Part shown: in pieces, positions 1 to 9,800 of the stretch
How the letters are laid out: each line of letters starts with the position of its first letter
Numbering within the stretch: the stretch's first letter is position 1
Assembly (NCBI RefSeq): GCF_000974485.1
Contig: NZ_BBOM01000012.1
Location: forward strand, 62,001-126,000
Reading direction: 5' to 3'
DNA length: 64,000 bases
From: Streptomyces sp. NBRC 109706
Lineage (GTDB): Bacteria; Actinomycetota; Actinomycetes; Streptomycetales; Streptomycetaceae
Translations under genes and position numbers: made by a program
Notes under the pieces: model-generated
Told to the model about the DNA's origin: nothing
The model's database searches: none
Seen by the model: only the letters and a program-made list of their open reading frames with translations

Positions 1-740
1 TCGAGCGAGGTGGCCTGGACGTCGAGATAGCCGTGTTCGATGCGCCGGACGATGGCCCTGGGGTCGCAGTCCACGCAGAGCGCGACCCCGCCGTTCATGG
101 TGACGGCCAGCGGTTGGGCGCCGCCCATGCCGCCGAGCCCGGCGGTCAGCGTGAGGGTGCCGGCCAGGCTGCCGCCGAAGCGTTTGGCGGCCACGGCGGC
201 GAACGTCTCATAGGTGCCCTGGAGGATGCCCTGGGTGCCGATATAGATCCAGGAACCGGCCGTCATCTGGCCGTACATGGTCAGGCCCAGGCTCTCCAGG
301 CGGCGGAACTCCTCCCAGTTGGCCCAGTCGCCGACCAGGTGGGAGTTGGCGATCAGCACCCTGGGGGCCCACTCATGGGTGGTCAGCACGCCCACCGGTC
401 GCCCCGACTGCACCAACAGCGTCTCGTCGTCCCGCAGGGTGCGCAGGGTGGTCACGATGGCGTCGAAGGAACGCCAGTCCCTGGCGGCCTTGCCCGTGCC
501 GCCGTAGACCACCAGCTCGTCGGGGTGTTCGGCCACCTCGGGATCGAGGTTGTTCTGCAACATGCGGAGCGCGGCCTCCTGGGGCCAGCCCCGGGTGGAG
601 AGCCTGGTCCCGGTGGCCGCGCGCACGGGTCTCGGCCCCGCTGGTCGCCTCGGGTCCGCGGATGCGGCCGGTCCCGATGCTGTCGGTCCCGATGCGGCCG
701 GTCCCGATGTCGTCGGTCCCGATGCCGTTGGTCCTGCCAT
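1..740 (-). CDS. hutU: Urocanate hydratase (urocanase), N-terminal part, runs off the left edge
   Basis: Urocanase converts urocanate to imidazolone propionate in cytoplasmic histidine breakdown, using tightly bound NAD+. The reading frame contains family landmarks in order: LRMLQNNLDPEVAEHPDEL, VVYGGTGKAARDW, QSGRPVGVLTTHEWAPRV, the NAD-binding region around GILQGTYETFAAVAAK and LTAGLGGMGGAQPL. Only about 246 residues are inside the window; the rest lies to the left. The ATG at 740 has a GGGGAGG ribosome site 8 nt upstream. The N-terminus is odd: residues 2-26 are five copies of an Ala-Ser-Gly-Pro-Thr-like pentapeptide ahead of the normal start region (GPRPVRAATGTRLS), encoded by a 15-bp tandem repeat. 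The remainder matches the family well, so the function is secure. Confidence 0.95.
   Translation of the reverse strand, partial: MAGPTASGPTTSGPAASGPTASGPAASADPRRPAGPRPVRAATGTRLSTRGWPQEAALRMLQNNLDPEVAEHPDELVVYGGTGKAARDWRSFDAIVTTLRTLRDDETLLVQSGRPVGVLTTHEWAPRVLIANSHLVGDWANWEEFRRLESLGLTMYGQMTAGSWIYIGTQGILQGTYETFAAVAAKRFGGSLAGTLTLTAGLGGMGGAQPLAVTMNGGVALCVDCDPRAIVRRIEHGYLDVQATSL
661..735. repeat. Five 15-bp tandem repeats inside the hutU 5' end
   Basis: Five consecutive 15-bp units (consensus gatgcggccggtccc on the plus strand) fill 661-735. Because 15 is a multiple of three, the hutU frame stays open and the units encode an ASGPT/ASGPA-type pentapeptide. Copy number could change without a frameshift. 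Confidence 0.9.
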
Positions 741-786
741 GGCCCACGCCTCCCCGATGTGGTCGGGATATTCACCCACTCTAAGG

Positions 787-800
787 CTGAATACTTTCAG
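787..800. promoter_or_regulatory. Palindrome between hutU and the PLP decarboxylase, possible operator
   Basis: The inverted repeat CTGAA-TACT-TTCAG lies 47 bp upstream of the hutU start, next to a TTGACT hexamer on the minus strand. It sits in an AT-richer patch of the divergent intergenic region. Binding by the nearby RpiR-family regulator (2280-3143) is conceivable but unproven; no convincing -10 box follows at normal spacing. Confidence 0.35.
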
Positions 801-833
801 TCAACAACCGCCCGCGACCGCCCGGGGGTTGCG

Positions 834-893
834 CCTCTCGATCCGCCTCTCGATCCGCGCCTCAATCCGCTCCTCGGTCCGCTCCGCCGTCCG
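834..893. repeat. Five degenerate 12-bp tandem repeats in the leader of the decarboxylase gene
   Basis: Five 12-bp units related to cctctcgatccg run from 834 to 893 just upstream of the decarboxylase start at 949. The first two are identical; later ones diverge by 2-4 bases. No gene is supported here on either strand. Confidence 0.75.
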
Positions 894-948
894 CTCCGTC
901 CCGTTGTGCTCCCTGCCGCCGCGCCGCCCGGCATGTTTCGCTGGACCC

Positions 949-2256
949 ATGGAGCCTCCGAGCCGACGCGACCACGCCGTGCGGGCCCTGCTCGCCCACG
1001 GCCTTCTCACCGACGACCAGCCCCTGGCCGCCCTGCTCGACCTCAGGAGCGTCCAGGAGACCACCGCCGCTCTCCATGCTGCCTTCGATGCGGTCACCGC
1101 GCCCGGTCAGCCGGTCCTGCACACCTTCGCGGTCAAGGCCGGCACGCTGGTGCCGGTGCTGCGCCTGCTGGACGGGTTCGGCATCGGCAGCGAGGTGGCC
1201 AGCCCCGGAGAGCTGGCCCTGGCGCGCCGCGCCGGGCTCGCCCCGGACCGCATCGTCCTCGACTCGCCGGCCAAGACGGAGGCCGAACTGCGTGAGGCGC
1301 TGCGCCTGGGCATCGCCATGAACGCCGACAACCCACAGGAACTCGCCCGGTTGGACGCGCTGGTGCCCGAGCATCCCGGGCACGGCCCGGTGGGCTTGCG
1401 GATCAACCCGCAGCTGGGCGGCGGCACCATCGACGCGATGAGCACCGCGACCGCGACCAGCAAGTTCGGCGTCGCCCTGCGCGATCCGGGGGCGCGCGAC
1501 TGGGTGGTGCGCGCCTTCCTGGACCGCCCCTGGCTGACCCGGCTGCACTGCCATGTGGGCTCGCAGGGCATGGCCCTCGCCCGGATGGCGGAGGGCGTGC
1601 GGGAGAGCTACGAACTGGCCGAGGAGATCAACGCGGCGGCCGGCGAGCGGCGGATCGACACCCTGGACATCGGCGGCGGACTCCCGGTCAACTTCGACTC
1701 CGACGAGATCACCCCCGGCTTCGCCGAGTACGCCCGGCTGTTGCGGGACACCGTCCCCGGGCTGTTCGACGGCCGCTACGGCCTGGTCACGGAGTTCGGC
1801 CGGTCGCTGCTGGCCAAGGCGGGCGCGGTGGTGGCCCGGGTCGAGTACACCAAGGAGGCCGGCGGACGGCCGATCGCGGTCACCCACGCCGGCGCCCAGG
1901 TCGCGGTGCGCACCGTGTTCGCGCCGGCCTCCTGGCCGCTGCGGGTCGCGGTCTATGACGCGAAGGGCGCGCCCAGCGCCGAGCCCGCCGTCCGGCAGGA
2001 CGTCGCCGGGCCGTGCTGCTTCGCCGGCGACCTGGTCGCCATCGACCGCCCGCTGCCCCGGCTGCGCCCCGGCGATGTGGTGGCCCTGCTGGACACCGGC
2101 GCCTACTACTTCTCCACGCCCTTCGGCTACAACGCGCTGCCGCGACCGGCCGTCTACGGCTTCACCGTGGACGGCACCGGGCCGGCCGTGTTCACCCCGC
2201 TGCGGCGGGCGCAGACGCTGGAGGAGCTGGTCGAGGAGTCCGGCGGATCGCTGTAG
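949..2256 (+). CDS. PLP-dependent decarboxylase of the Orn/DAP/Arg decarboxylase type III family
   Basis: A 435-residue alanine-racemase-fold decarboxylase resembling diaminopimelate decarboxylase. The pyridoxal-phosphate lysine is K63 in HTFAVKAGTLVPVL. Further landmarks are the HCHVGSQG strand, the phosphate-binding DIGGGLPVNF loop, EFGRSL and the C-terminal GPCCFAGDLVA and DTGAYYFSTPFGYN segments that complete the dimer active site. The ATG at 949 was chosen because upstream codons only translate the 12-bp repeats. It is divergent from hutU and convergent with the RpiR regulator, and no lysine-pathway gene is nearby, so it may act on another amino acid. The housekeeping LysA role is therefore not assumed. 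Confidence 0.85.
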   Translation: MEPPSRRDHAVRALLAHGLLTDDQPLAALLDLRSVQETTAALHAAFDAVTAPGQPVLHTFAVKAGTLVPVLRLLDGFGIGSEVASPGELALARRAGLAPDRIVLDSPAKTEAELREALRLGIAMNADNPQELARLDALVPEHPGHGPVGLRINPQLGGGTIDAMSTATATSKFGVALRDPGARDWVVRAFLDRPWLTRLHCHVGSQGMALARMAEGVRESYELAEEINAAAGERRIDTLDIGGGLPVNFDSDEITPGFAEYARLLRDTVPGLFDGRYGLVTEFGRSLLAKAGAVVARVEYTKEAGGRPIAVTHAGAQVAVRTVFAPASWPLRVAVYDAKGAPSAEPAVRQDVAGPCCFAGDLVAIDRPLPRLRPGDVVALLDTGAYYFSTPFGYNALPRPAVYGFTVDGTGPAVFTPLRRAQTLEELVEESGGSL

Positions 2257-2279
2257 GCCGACGGCGCCGACGGGGGTCC

Positions 2280-3143
2280 TCAGTCCCAGAAGACCTGCCG
2301 GTCGGCGGCCCTGGCGTCGAACCGCTCCAGGCGGGTCTGGGCCGCCGGCAGCGCGTCGCACATCGCCTCCAGCAGCGCCCGCCCGAGCAGCATCGGGGCA
2401 CAGGCCGTGTCGAACGAGAGCGCGGTGCTCACCGGGGCCGTGAACAGCAGGTCGGCGGGGTCGGCGACGGGCGCCAGCACGCTGTCGGCCACCGTCACCA
2501 GGGTCAGCCCGGCGGCCCGCGCCACCCCCAGCGCCTCGACCAGCTCGCGCGGGTAGCGGGGCAGCGCGAAGCAGAGCAGCGCGGTCGCCCCGGCGTCGGC
2601 GGCCTGCTCGATACGGTCGGCCAGCAGCGAGCCGCCCTCGTCGAGCAGGCGCACATCCGGATGCACCTTGGCCGCGAAGTAGGCGAAACCGGCCGCCTCC
2701 GCAGCCGCCGCGCGCAACCCCAGCACCGGCAGCGGCCGCGAGGCCGCGAGCAGCCGGCCGGCCCGCTCAAGACGCTCCGGCTCCCCGAGCCAGGACACCA
2801 GCCGCCGCAGCTGCTCGATCTCGGCGAGCACCGCCTGCTGGTACCCGTTCGGCTCCGCGCCGCCGGGGGCCCTGCCCTCGGCGTCCGGGACCCCGGCGGC
2901 GCGGCCGTCGTGCAGCGCCTCGCGCAGCCGCCGCCGGAGCGCCGGATAGCCGTCGAACCCCAGCGCCACGGCGAACCGGGTGACCGACGGCTGGCTCACC
3001 CCCGCCAGCTCCGCCAACTCGACGCTGGAGAGAAACGGCGCCTCCTCGGCCCGCCGCACGACCACCTGGGCGATACGCCGTTGGGTGGGCGTCAGCCGAC
3101 GCCCGTCGAACAGCCCTGCCAAGCGCGCGCTCGCCTCACTCAC
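2280..3143 (-). CDS. MurR/RpiR family transcriptional regulator (HTH + SIS)
   Basis: A 287-residue regulator with an N-terminal HTH_6 domain (about residues 1-80, with SSVELAELAGVSQPSVTRFA as the recognition region) and a SIS sugar-phosphate isomerase fold (about 120-260) that in this family senses phosphosugars or other small metabolites. The start is a GTG at 3143 with only a weak ribosome site. It lies beside hutU and the PLP decarboxylase, so local control of either is plausible; the palindrome at 787-800 is a candidate target. The specific effector cannot be read from the sequence. Confidence 0.88.
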   Translation of the reverse strand: MSEASARLAGLFDGRRLTPTQRRIAQVVVRRAEEAPFLSSVELAELAGVSQPSVTRFAVALGFDGYPALRRRLREALHDGRAAGVPDAEGRAPGGAEPNGYQQAVLAEIEQLRRLVSWLGEPERLERAGRLLAASRPLPVLGLRAAAAEAAGFAYFAAKVHPDVRLLDEGGSLLADRIEQAADAGATALLCFALPRYPRELVEALGVARAAGLTLVTVADSVLAPVADPADLLFTAPVSTALSFDTACAPMLLGRALLEAMCDALPAAQTRLERFDARAADRQVFWD

Positions 3144-3284
3144 CGCGTCAGTCTAGGCAGCGGCACCGACAACGGGGCCAGCCGTCGGCCTCGACAGCCG
3201 GCAACGGGCCTCGGGCTGGCCCTCCCGACAAATGGGGGGTTACCCCTAGTGCGGGCCGGGTCCTGGGCGCCGTAGCGTGGACGT

Positions 3285-3722
3285 ATGACGAGTGGGCGCG
3301 ATCCGGAGCTGAACCGGGACTCCGACCTGAAGCGGGACCTCGAAGCCGCCGTGCAGACACGCAGGGAGCTGGGCGAGGGGTACGAGTCCGAGCTGGTGGA
3401 CTCCTTCCTGGAGAAGGTCGAGCAGCGCATCGACAGCACGGTGGACAAGCGGGTGCGGCGTCAGGTCGCCGAGCAACAGATGGTGATCGCCAGGGGCGGC
3501 CGGCCGCCCGGCAGCGCCGACACCCAGGGCCCCGGCGTCGCCTTCGGCCTGGCGGCGCTCTCCCTGGTGCTGGCCATTCCGCTGTCCGCCATCGCCGCCG
3601 CCCAGACCGGCCTTGCCGGCCTCCTGGTCTGCTGGACGGGCGTCGTCGGCGTCAACGCCTGCTTCCTCGGCCACACGCTGCTGCGCGGCGGCGACGAGCA
3701 GAAGAAGTCCGACTGGGACTAG
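3285..3722 (+). CDS. Small integral membrane protein, unknown function
   Basis: A 145-residue protein with a charged N-terminal half (about residues 1-85, predicted helical, including ESELVDSFLEKVEQRIDSTV) followed by two hydrophobic segments (about 88-107 and 112-134) and a short charged tail. Both ends are probably cytoplasmic, with a tight hairpin through the membrane. The ATG at 3285 is the only sensible start. It stands alone between two minus-strand genes. I do not recognise an enzyme or transporter motif; it resembles conserved actinomycete membrane proteins of unknown role. Confidence 0.75.
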   Translation: MTSGRDPELNRDSDLKRDLEAAVQTRRELGEGYESELVDSFLEKVEQRIDSTVDKRVRRQVAEQQMVIARGGRPPGSADTQGPGVAFGLAALSLVLAIPLSAIAAAQTGLAGLLVCWTGVVGVNACFLGHTLLRGGDEQKKSDWD

Positions 3723-3991
3723 GTGTCTGGGCCCGCCAGGGCCGGATGGGCCGCCAGGGCCGGGAGAAGAAGTTGGCGGGGACCGCCGCACCCCGGCTTG
3801 AGGCCGAGGGCGGGACGACGGCGGTCCCCGCGGGGACACGGGCCGGGTCGGGGCCTCGTGTCCGGGCGACCAGGGAGGTCCGGGAGCCGCTCCGGAGGTC
3901 CTTGGTGCCGACACCGAGAACTCTGCCGGAGCGGTGTTAACGACGCGTTGCCCAGCCGTGACACTTCGGGTTCCGTTGGGCGACCGGCGCG

Positions 3992-4022
3992 CCGGCCTCC
4001 TCGGGAGGGTCGGGGAGGCCGG
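3992..4022 (-). terminator. Hairpin downstream of cbs
   Basis: Perfect 9-bp stem (3992-4000 with 4014-4022) and a 13-nt loop, 10 nt after the cbs stop. The rest of the 309-bp gap between 3722 and 4032 shows no gene. Confidence 0.6.
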
Positions 4023-4031
4023 GCGCCGCGC

Positions 4032-5414
<1,383 letters not shown>

Positions 5415-5547
5415 CTGGGTCTCCGCATATCAGGGGGGTTCTTCCGCTGTTGACGGCGATGGAACAGCACCCTATTGCGTTGCGCGGTGCGTCGTGTTGG
5501 GCACCACACAAGTGACGGGGTGCGACGACGAGAGGCAGTTGCCAGGG

Positions 5548-6669
5548 ATGTCCAGGGCGCGGGTGGCACGAAGAATCGCGACGGCTGCGGCCTACGGGGG
5601 CGGCGGCATCAGCCTGCTGGGGGGCGCCGCCGTGGGCCTGCTCCTCACCGAGGCCAGATACGCCAGGCGGCAGGTGGTCGGCGGGGCCAGCGGTGACGAA
5701 CCGCCGGTGGCCGACGGGGTGTACGGCATGGCCTTCGCCCCCTCGAACGGCGTGCCCTGGCGGCTGGCGATCCTGGGCGACTCCACCGCCGCCGGCCTCG
5801 GCGTCGAGCAGGCGCGGCAGACGCCGGGGGCGCTGCTGGCCTCGGGTCTTGCCGCGGTCTGCGAACGTCCGGTCGAGCTGCACAGCGTGGCGCTCTCCGG
5901 GGCCAGATCCCACGATCTGGAGCGCCAGGTGTCGCTGCTGCTCACCGAGCCGGGGCGGGCGCCGGTGCCGGATGTGTGCGTGATCATGATCGGCGCCAAC
6001 GACATCACCGGTCGGGTCTCGCCGGCCCAGTCGGTGCGTCATCTCTCCGACGCCGTCTCCCGGTTGCGCACCGCGGGCTGTCAGGTGGTGGTGGGCACCT
6101 GCCCCGATCTGGGCTCGGTCGAGCCGGTCGGGCAGCCGTTGCGCTGGGTGGCCCGCCGGCTCTGCCGCCAGCTGGCGGCGGCGCAGACCATCGCGGTGGT
6201 GGAGCTGGGCGGGCGCACGGTGTCCCTGGGCACGCTGCTCGGCCCCGAGTTCGCCGCCCATCCGCGCGAGTTGTTCGGTCCTGACCGCTACCACCCGTCG
6301 GCCGCCGGCTATGCCACGGCGTCGATGGCCGTACTGCCCACGCTCTGCGCCGCGTTGGGCGTCTGGCCGGAGGAGCGGCGGCCCGGGCTGCCGCGCCGCG
6401 AGCGGCTGCTCCCGGTGGACCGGGCGGCGGCGCGCGCGGTGCTCGAAGGGGGCACGGAGGTCAGCTCGGCGGAGCGCGGCAACCGACGCGCGCCCTGGGC
6501 GCTCCTCAAGCGCCATCGCCGGCGCGCGCTGCCGGAGGAGACGGCGGAACACCAGCGGGACGACGCCGCGCGAGAGGGCGGCGAGCGGGGCAGTGGCGAG
6601 CGGGTGGAGGAGGTGCCGAGCGCGCCGGCAGGCGGCGGGTCGGGGCACAGCCGGCAGGCGAGCCCGTGA
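5548..6669 (+). CDS. SGNH/GDSL-family lipase/esterase, N-terminally anchored or secreted
   Basis: A 373-residue SGNH hydrolase. Block I is ILGDSTAAGLG with the catalytic Ser at about residue 79, block III is GANDIT (about 149-154), and block V is DRYHPSAAGY with Asp246 and His249, so the catalytic set is complete. The N-terminus carries arginines followed by a glycine/alanine-rich hydrophobic stretch (about 12-33), consistent with a membrane anchor or uncleaved signal. The C-terminal 80 residues are charged and low-complexity. I chose ATG 5548, preceded by AGGG, over an upstream start without a ribosome site. Substrate unknown. Confidence 0.88.
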   Translation: MSRARVARRIATAAAYGGGGISLLGGAAVGLLLTEARYARRQVVGGASGDEPPVADGVYGMAFAPSNGVPWRLAILGDSTAAGLGVEQARQTPGALLASGLAAVCERPVELHSVALSGARSHDLERQVSLLLTEPGRAPVPDVCVIMIGANDITGRVSPAQSVRHLSDAVSRLRTAGCQVVVGTCPDLGSVEPVGQPLRWVARRLCRQLAAAQTIAVVELGGRTVSLGTLLGPEFAAHPRELFGPDRYHPSAAGYATASMAVLPTLCAALGVWPEERRPGLPRRERLLPVDRAAARAVLEGGTEVSSAERGNRRAPWALLKRHRRRALPEETAEHQRDDAAREGGERGSGERVEEVPSAPAGGGSGHSRQASP

Positions 6670-6730
6670 CAGCTCGCCGTACCTGCGGGTAACTTCGAGG
6701 GGGGTGCCACACCGGGCCCCGTCCACCGCG

Positions 6731-6784
6731 TTCATCCCGTTCATCCCGCTCGTCCCGCCCGTTCCGCTCGCCCCGCTCGTTCCC
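6731..6784. repeat. Six 9-bp tandem repeats directly before the thiolase ribosome site
   Basis: Six 9-bp units run 6731-6784, starting with two identical ttcatcccg copies and drifting to ctcgttccc. The array ends exactly where the GGAGGA ribosome site of the thiolase begins (6785-6790). Confidence 0.75.
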
Positions 6785-6794
6785 GGAGGAAGCC

Positions 6795-8003
6795 GTGCCC
6801 GAAGCAGTCATCGTCTCAGCGGCCCGTTCGCCCATCGGACGTGCGGTGAAGGGCTCGCTCAGGGAGCTGCGTCCGGATGATCTGACGGCGCAGGTGGTGC
6901 GCGCCGCGCTGGATCAGGTGCCGCAGCTGGATCCCGCCGATATCGACGATCTGATGCTCGGCTGCGGCACCCCGTCCGGCGAGCAGGGGAGCAATCTGGG
7001 CCGGGTGGTGGCCGTTCAGCTCGGGCTCGACCGGCTGCCCGGTTGCACCATCACCCGCTACTGCGCCTCCTCGCTCCAGACCACCAGGATGGCGCTGCAC
7101 GCGATCCGCGCCGGCGAGGGCGACGTCTTTGTCTCGGCCGGGGTCGAGACGGTGTCCCGGCTGGTCAGGGAGGCGCCCGAGACCCACAACCCGCTCTTCG
7201 CCGAGGCCGAGGCGCGGACCGCGCACCGCGCCGAGCACGGTGGCGAGGGCTGGCACGATCCGCGCGAGGACGGCCAACTGCCCGATATCTACATCGCGAT
7301 GGGGCAGACGGCGGAGAACCTGGCCCGCCACAAGGGGATCAGCCGCGCGGAGATGGACGCGTTCGGGGTGCGCTCGCAGAACCTCGCCGAGCAAGCCATC
7401 GCGAACGGCTTCTGGCAGCGCGAGATCACCCCGGTCACCACCCCGAAGGGCACGGTGGTCGGCGCGGACGACGGACCGCGCGCCGGGGTCACGGCGGAGG
7501 CGGTCGCCGCGCTGCGGCCGGTCTTCCGCCCGGACGGCCTGGTCACGGCGGGCAACTGCTGCCCACTGAACGACGGGGCCGCCGCCCTGGTGGTGATGTC
7601 CGACACCAGGGCCAGGGAGCTGGGCATCACCCCGCTGGCCCGGGTGGTCGCCACCGGCGTCTCGGGGCTCTCCCCCGAGATCATGGGGCTCGGCCCGGTG
7701 GAGGCGTCCCGGCGCGCGCTGGCCAACGCCGGGCTGACCATCGACGACATCGATCTGGTGGAGATCAACGAGGCGTTCGCCGCGCAGGTGATCCCCTCCT
7801 ACCGCGAGCTGGGCATCGATATCGACCGGCTCAACGTGAACGGGGGCGCCATCGCCGTCGGCCATCCGTTCGGCATGACGGGCGCCCGGATCACCGCCAC
7901 CTTGATCAACTCGCTGAGCTGGCACGACAAGCAGTTCGGGCTTGAGACCATGTGCGTCGGCGGCGGGCAGGGCATGGCCATGGTGCTGGAGCGCCTCAGC
8001 TGA
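6795..8003 (+). CDS. Acetyl-CoA acetyltransferase (thiolase)
   Basis: A 402-residue thiolase that makes or cleaves acetoacyl-CoA. All three catalytic residues are visible: the nucleophilic Cys90 in RYCASSLQ, His357 in AVGHPFGMTGAR, and the acid/base Cys387 in MCVGGGQGMAM. The NEAFAAQ motif typical of the family is present. The GTG start at 6795 has a perfect GGAGGA site 4 nt upstream. It is followed by an 8-bp GC hairpin at 8018-8039. No partner enzyme of beta-oxidation is adjacent, so the direction of its reaction cannot be inferred from context. Confidence 0.93.
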   Translation: MPEAVIVSAARSPIGRAVKGSLRELRPDDLTAQVVRAALDQVPQLDPADIDDLMLGCGTPSGEQGSNLGRVVAVQLGLDRLPGCTITRYCASSLQTTRMALHAIRAGEGDVFVSAGVETVSRLVREAPETHNPLFAEAEARTAHRAEHGGEGWHDPREDGQLPDIYIAMGQTAENLARHKGISRAEMDAFGVRSQNLAEQAIANGFWQREITPVTTPKGTVVGADDGPRAGVTAEAVAALRPVFRPDGLVTAGNCCPLNDGAAALVVMSDTRARELGITPLARVVATGVSGLSPEIMGLGPVEASRRALANAGLTIDDIDLVEINEAFAAQVIPSYRELGIDIDRLNVNGGAIAVGHPFGMTGARITATLINSLSWHDKQFGLETMCVGGGQGMAMVLERLS

Positions 8004-8017
8004 CCCAGCCGCCCCCC

Positions 8018-8039
8018 GCGCCCCCGGGCAGGGGGGCGC
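8018..8039 (+). terminator. Hairpin downstream of the thiolase
   Basis: 8-bp G/C stem (8018-8025 with 8032-8039) with a 6-nt loop, 14 nt after the stop. No T-run follows, which is common for high-GC actinomycete terminators. Confidence 0.5.
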
Positions 8040-8270
8040 ACGCCGGCGGGCGGCCGGCGGCCGGTCGGTATATCCGGGCGATACCGAAGCGGGCCCGGGA
8101 TGTGATCCATGCCCGTTCACGCGATGGAATGGCCTGGTCAGGGACGTCAGGGGGGCGCGTAAGGGACCAAATACCTGTCCACTTCATGACGTTTTGCACT
8201 GCACGCCGTGTCCGCGCCCCGGAAACCTGAGATAAGAAGTCAGGGACCAATCAGCACTGGGAGCGAGTCC

Positions 8271-9200
8271 GTGAGCGCCATATCCGTCATCCTGCTGGTG
8301 ACCTCAGGCACCGCCGTAGCCCTGGGCGCCCTGGCCCTGTACACCGTGCGCGCGCTGCGCGAGGAGCTGGCCGCGCTGCGCGCCGAGGTGGCCGCCGGCC
8401 AGGCCCGGGTGCCGGAGGCCAGGGCGGAGCTGCCGCCCGAAGCGATCCGGGGCGCCGTCGCCAAGGCGCTGGCCGACGAGCGGGAGCGCGAGCTGGCCGA
8501 GGCCAGGGCGTACTGGGCCGAGCAGGACGCCAAGGAGGACCAGGGCCCCGGGTCGCTGCTGGCCGGCCGGGGGCTGAGCTATGTGGTGGCCGACGCGGAC
8601 GAGGAGCTGCTGGACGCGCTGCTGGAGCGCTATCTGCTGAGCGATTCCGCGCTGCCGCCGAGCGCGGCCGAGGGCGTGGTCTTCATCCCGCGTCAGGAGG
8701 ACGAGGGCCCGGAGGACGCCCTGGACCTGGAGGGCCCCGTCGAGCCGCCGCGCGCGCCGCGTGGCCAGGACGGCGAGGAGTCCCCCGAGCTGGCCGCGGC
8801 CCGCCGCCGGCATCCCTCGCACCCCGGCTTCACGCTCTCCGGGGAGCCCGTGGACCGCTCGACGCCGGGCGGCCGTCCGCGTCCCCACGATCCCGGCTAC
8901 ACGGCCGACCGGCTCTCCCGGCTCGCCGAGTCCCGGGTCCCGCTGACGGATGTGCGGCCGGGGCCGCTGGGCACGCTGGACGTCCTTCTCTTCGCCGACG
9001 GCACCACGCTCTGTCTGAGCCCCAGCCACCAGGAGGCCGCCGAGCGGCTGGCCGAGTCCCTGCGCCTGGGCGAACCCCCGGTGCTGATGGGCGGATCGTC
9101 CGTCTCCGGCGCCTACACGCTGACATTCTCCTGCGGCGACGAGGAGAACGTCTATCTGCTGGCCGACCGGGTGGTGGCCTCGTCCCAGCCGAGCGACTGA
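8271..9200 (+). CDS. Membrane-anchored protein with coiled-coil stalk, unknown function
   Basis: A 309-residue protein. Residues 3-25 form one transmembrane helix, followed by an Ala/Glu/Leu-rich coiled coil (about 26-85, including REELAALRAEVAAGQ), an acidic disordered middle and a conserved-looking C-terminal domain (about 225-305) with TLDVLLFADGTTLCLSPSH and AYTLTFSCGDEENVYLLADR. The GTG at 8271 was chosen because the helix starts directly after it and GGGAGCGAG lies upstream. I do not recognise the C-terminal domain. Neighbours give no hint beyond a small unknown protein downstream. Confidence 0.75.
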   Translation: MSAISVILLVTSGTAVALGALALYTVRALREELAALRAEVAAGQARVPEARAELPPEAIRGAVAKALADERERELAEARAYWAEQDAKEDQGPGSLLAGRGLSYVVADADEELLDALLERYLLSDSALPPSAAEGVVFIPRQEDEGPEDALDLEGPVEPPRAPRGQDGEESPELAAARRRHPSHPGFTLSGEPVDRSTPGGRPRPHDPGYTADRLSRLAESRVPLTDVRPGPLGTLDVLLFADGTTLCLSPSHQEAAERLAESLRLGEPPVLMGGSSVSGAYTLTFSCGDEENVYLLADRVVASSQPSD

Positions 9201-9306
9201 CCGGGGACCGAGGCGGAGACCGACCGGCGGCCGGCCGGCGAGCGAGCCGGCGAGTGAGCGGCGCGCGGTCGCGTGGGATGCTCCTTGGTCGAGCGAGGAG
9301 GCGGTC

Positions 9307-9636
9307 ATGGACGGGGTGGACACGGCTGAGCTGAACGCGGCCCTTGAGCGGGCCGTCGAACGGTTGCGACGGCTGCCGGAGAGCCGCCTGCGGCGCGGCG
9401 CCGCCGCCGAGGGCCGGGCGCTGGCCGACGAACTCACCCGCAGGGCACAGCTTCTGGAGCGCCCCTGCGGCGGCGGGACCCGACGCGTCCCGGACGTCGG
9501 CCTCTGGGCGGTCGGCGACCAGATCACGGTGACCGGGCACGATCTCGCCCGCGCCATCGAGGAGTCGACGGACGAGGAGCGCGCCCGGCGCGAACTGTCG
9601 GAGGCGCTGGCGGTGTTGGCCGCGTTCCGGGTCTGA
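9307..9636 (+). CDS. Conserved-looking small cytoplasmic protein, unknown function
   Basis: A 109-residue soluble protein, mostly helical by composition, with no signal or membrane segment. It opens with an amphipathic helix (ELNAALERAVERLRRLPESR), has a central RRVPDVGLWAVGDQITVTGHDL segment and ends in ARRELSEALAVLAAFRV. The start ATG 9307 is preceded by a GAGGAGG site. Codon bias is fully typical of the genome, which supports a real gene. I do not recognise a family. It ends 116 bp before the iron box of the uptake operon. Confidence 0.65.
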   Translation: MDGVDTAELNAALERAVERLRRLPESRLRRGAAAEGRALADELTRRAQLLERPCGGGTRRVPDVGLWAVGDQITVTGHDLARAIEESTDEERARRELSEALAVLAAFRV

Positions 9637-9751
9637 GGGACCGTCCGACGGGTGGACGTCGCCGGGGCAGGCCCCGCCAAGTACCCTTGGGCAGCGTTCA
9701 CTTCCGCGAAGAGCGGGGCGAGCGTTCCCCTGTGACCCGCCCGACGGAGCG

Positions 9752-9774
9752 GTTAAGGTAAGCCTTGCCTTAAC
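9752..9774 (+). promoter_or_regulatory. DmdR/IdeR-type iron box upstream of the siderophore uptake operon
   Basis: A 23-bp near-perfect palindrome with arms GTTAAGG and CCTTAAC and core AAGCCTT matches the layout of actinobacterial DtxR/IdeR boxes. It ends 26 bp before the GTG start of the first permease, where bound Fe(II)-regulator would block transcription. Confidence 0.8.
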
Positions 9775-9800
9775 TCAGTTTCGACCGGGGGGACCAGCGC

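Noticed and set aside
862..2361. Long minus-strand frame opposite the PLP decarboxylase
   Set aside because: Antisense shadow; the plus strand holds the PLP lysine, the glycine loop and the other family motifs.
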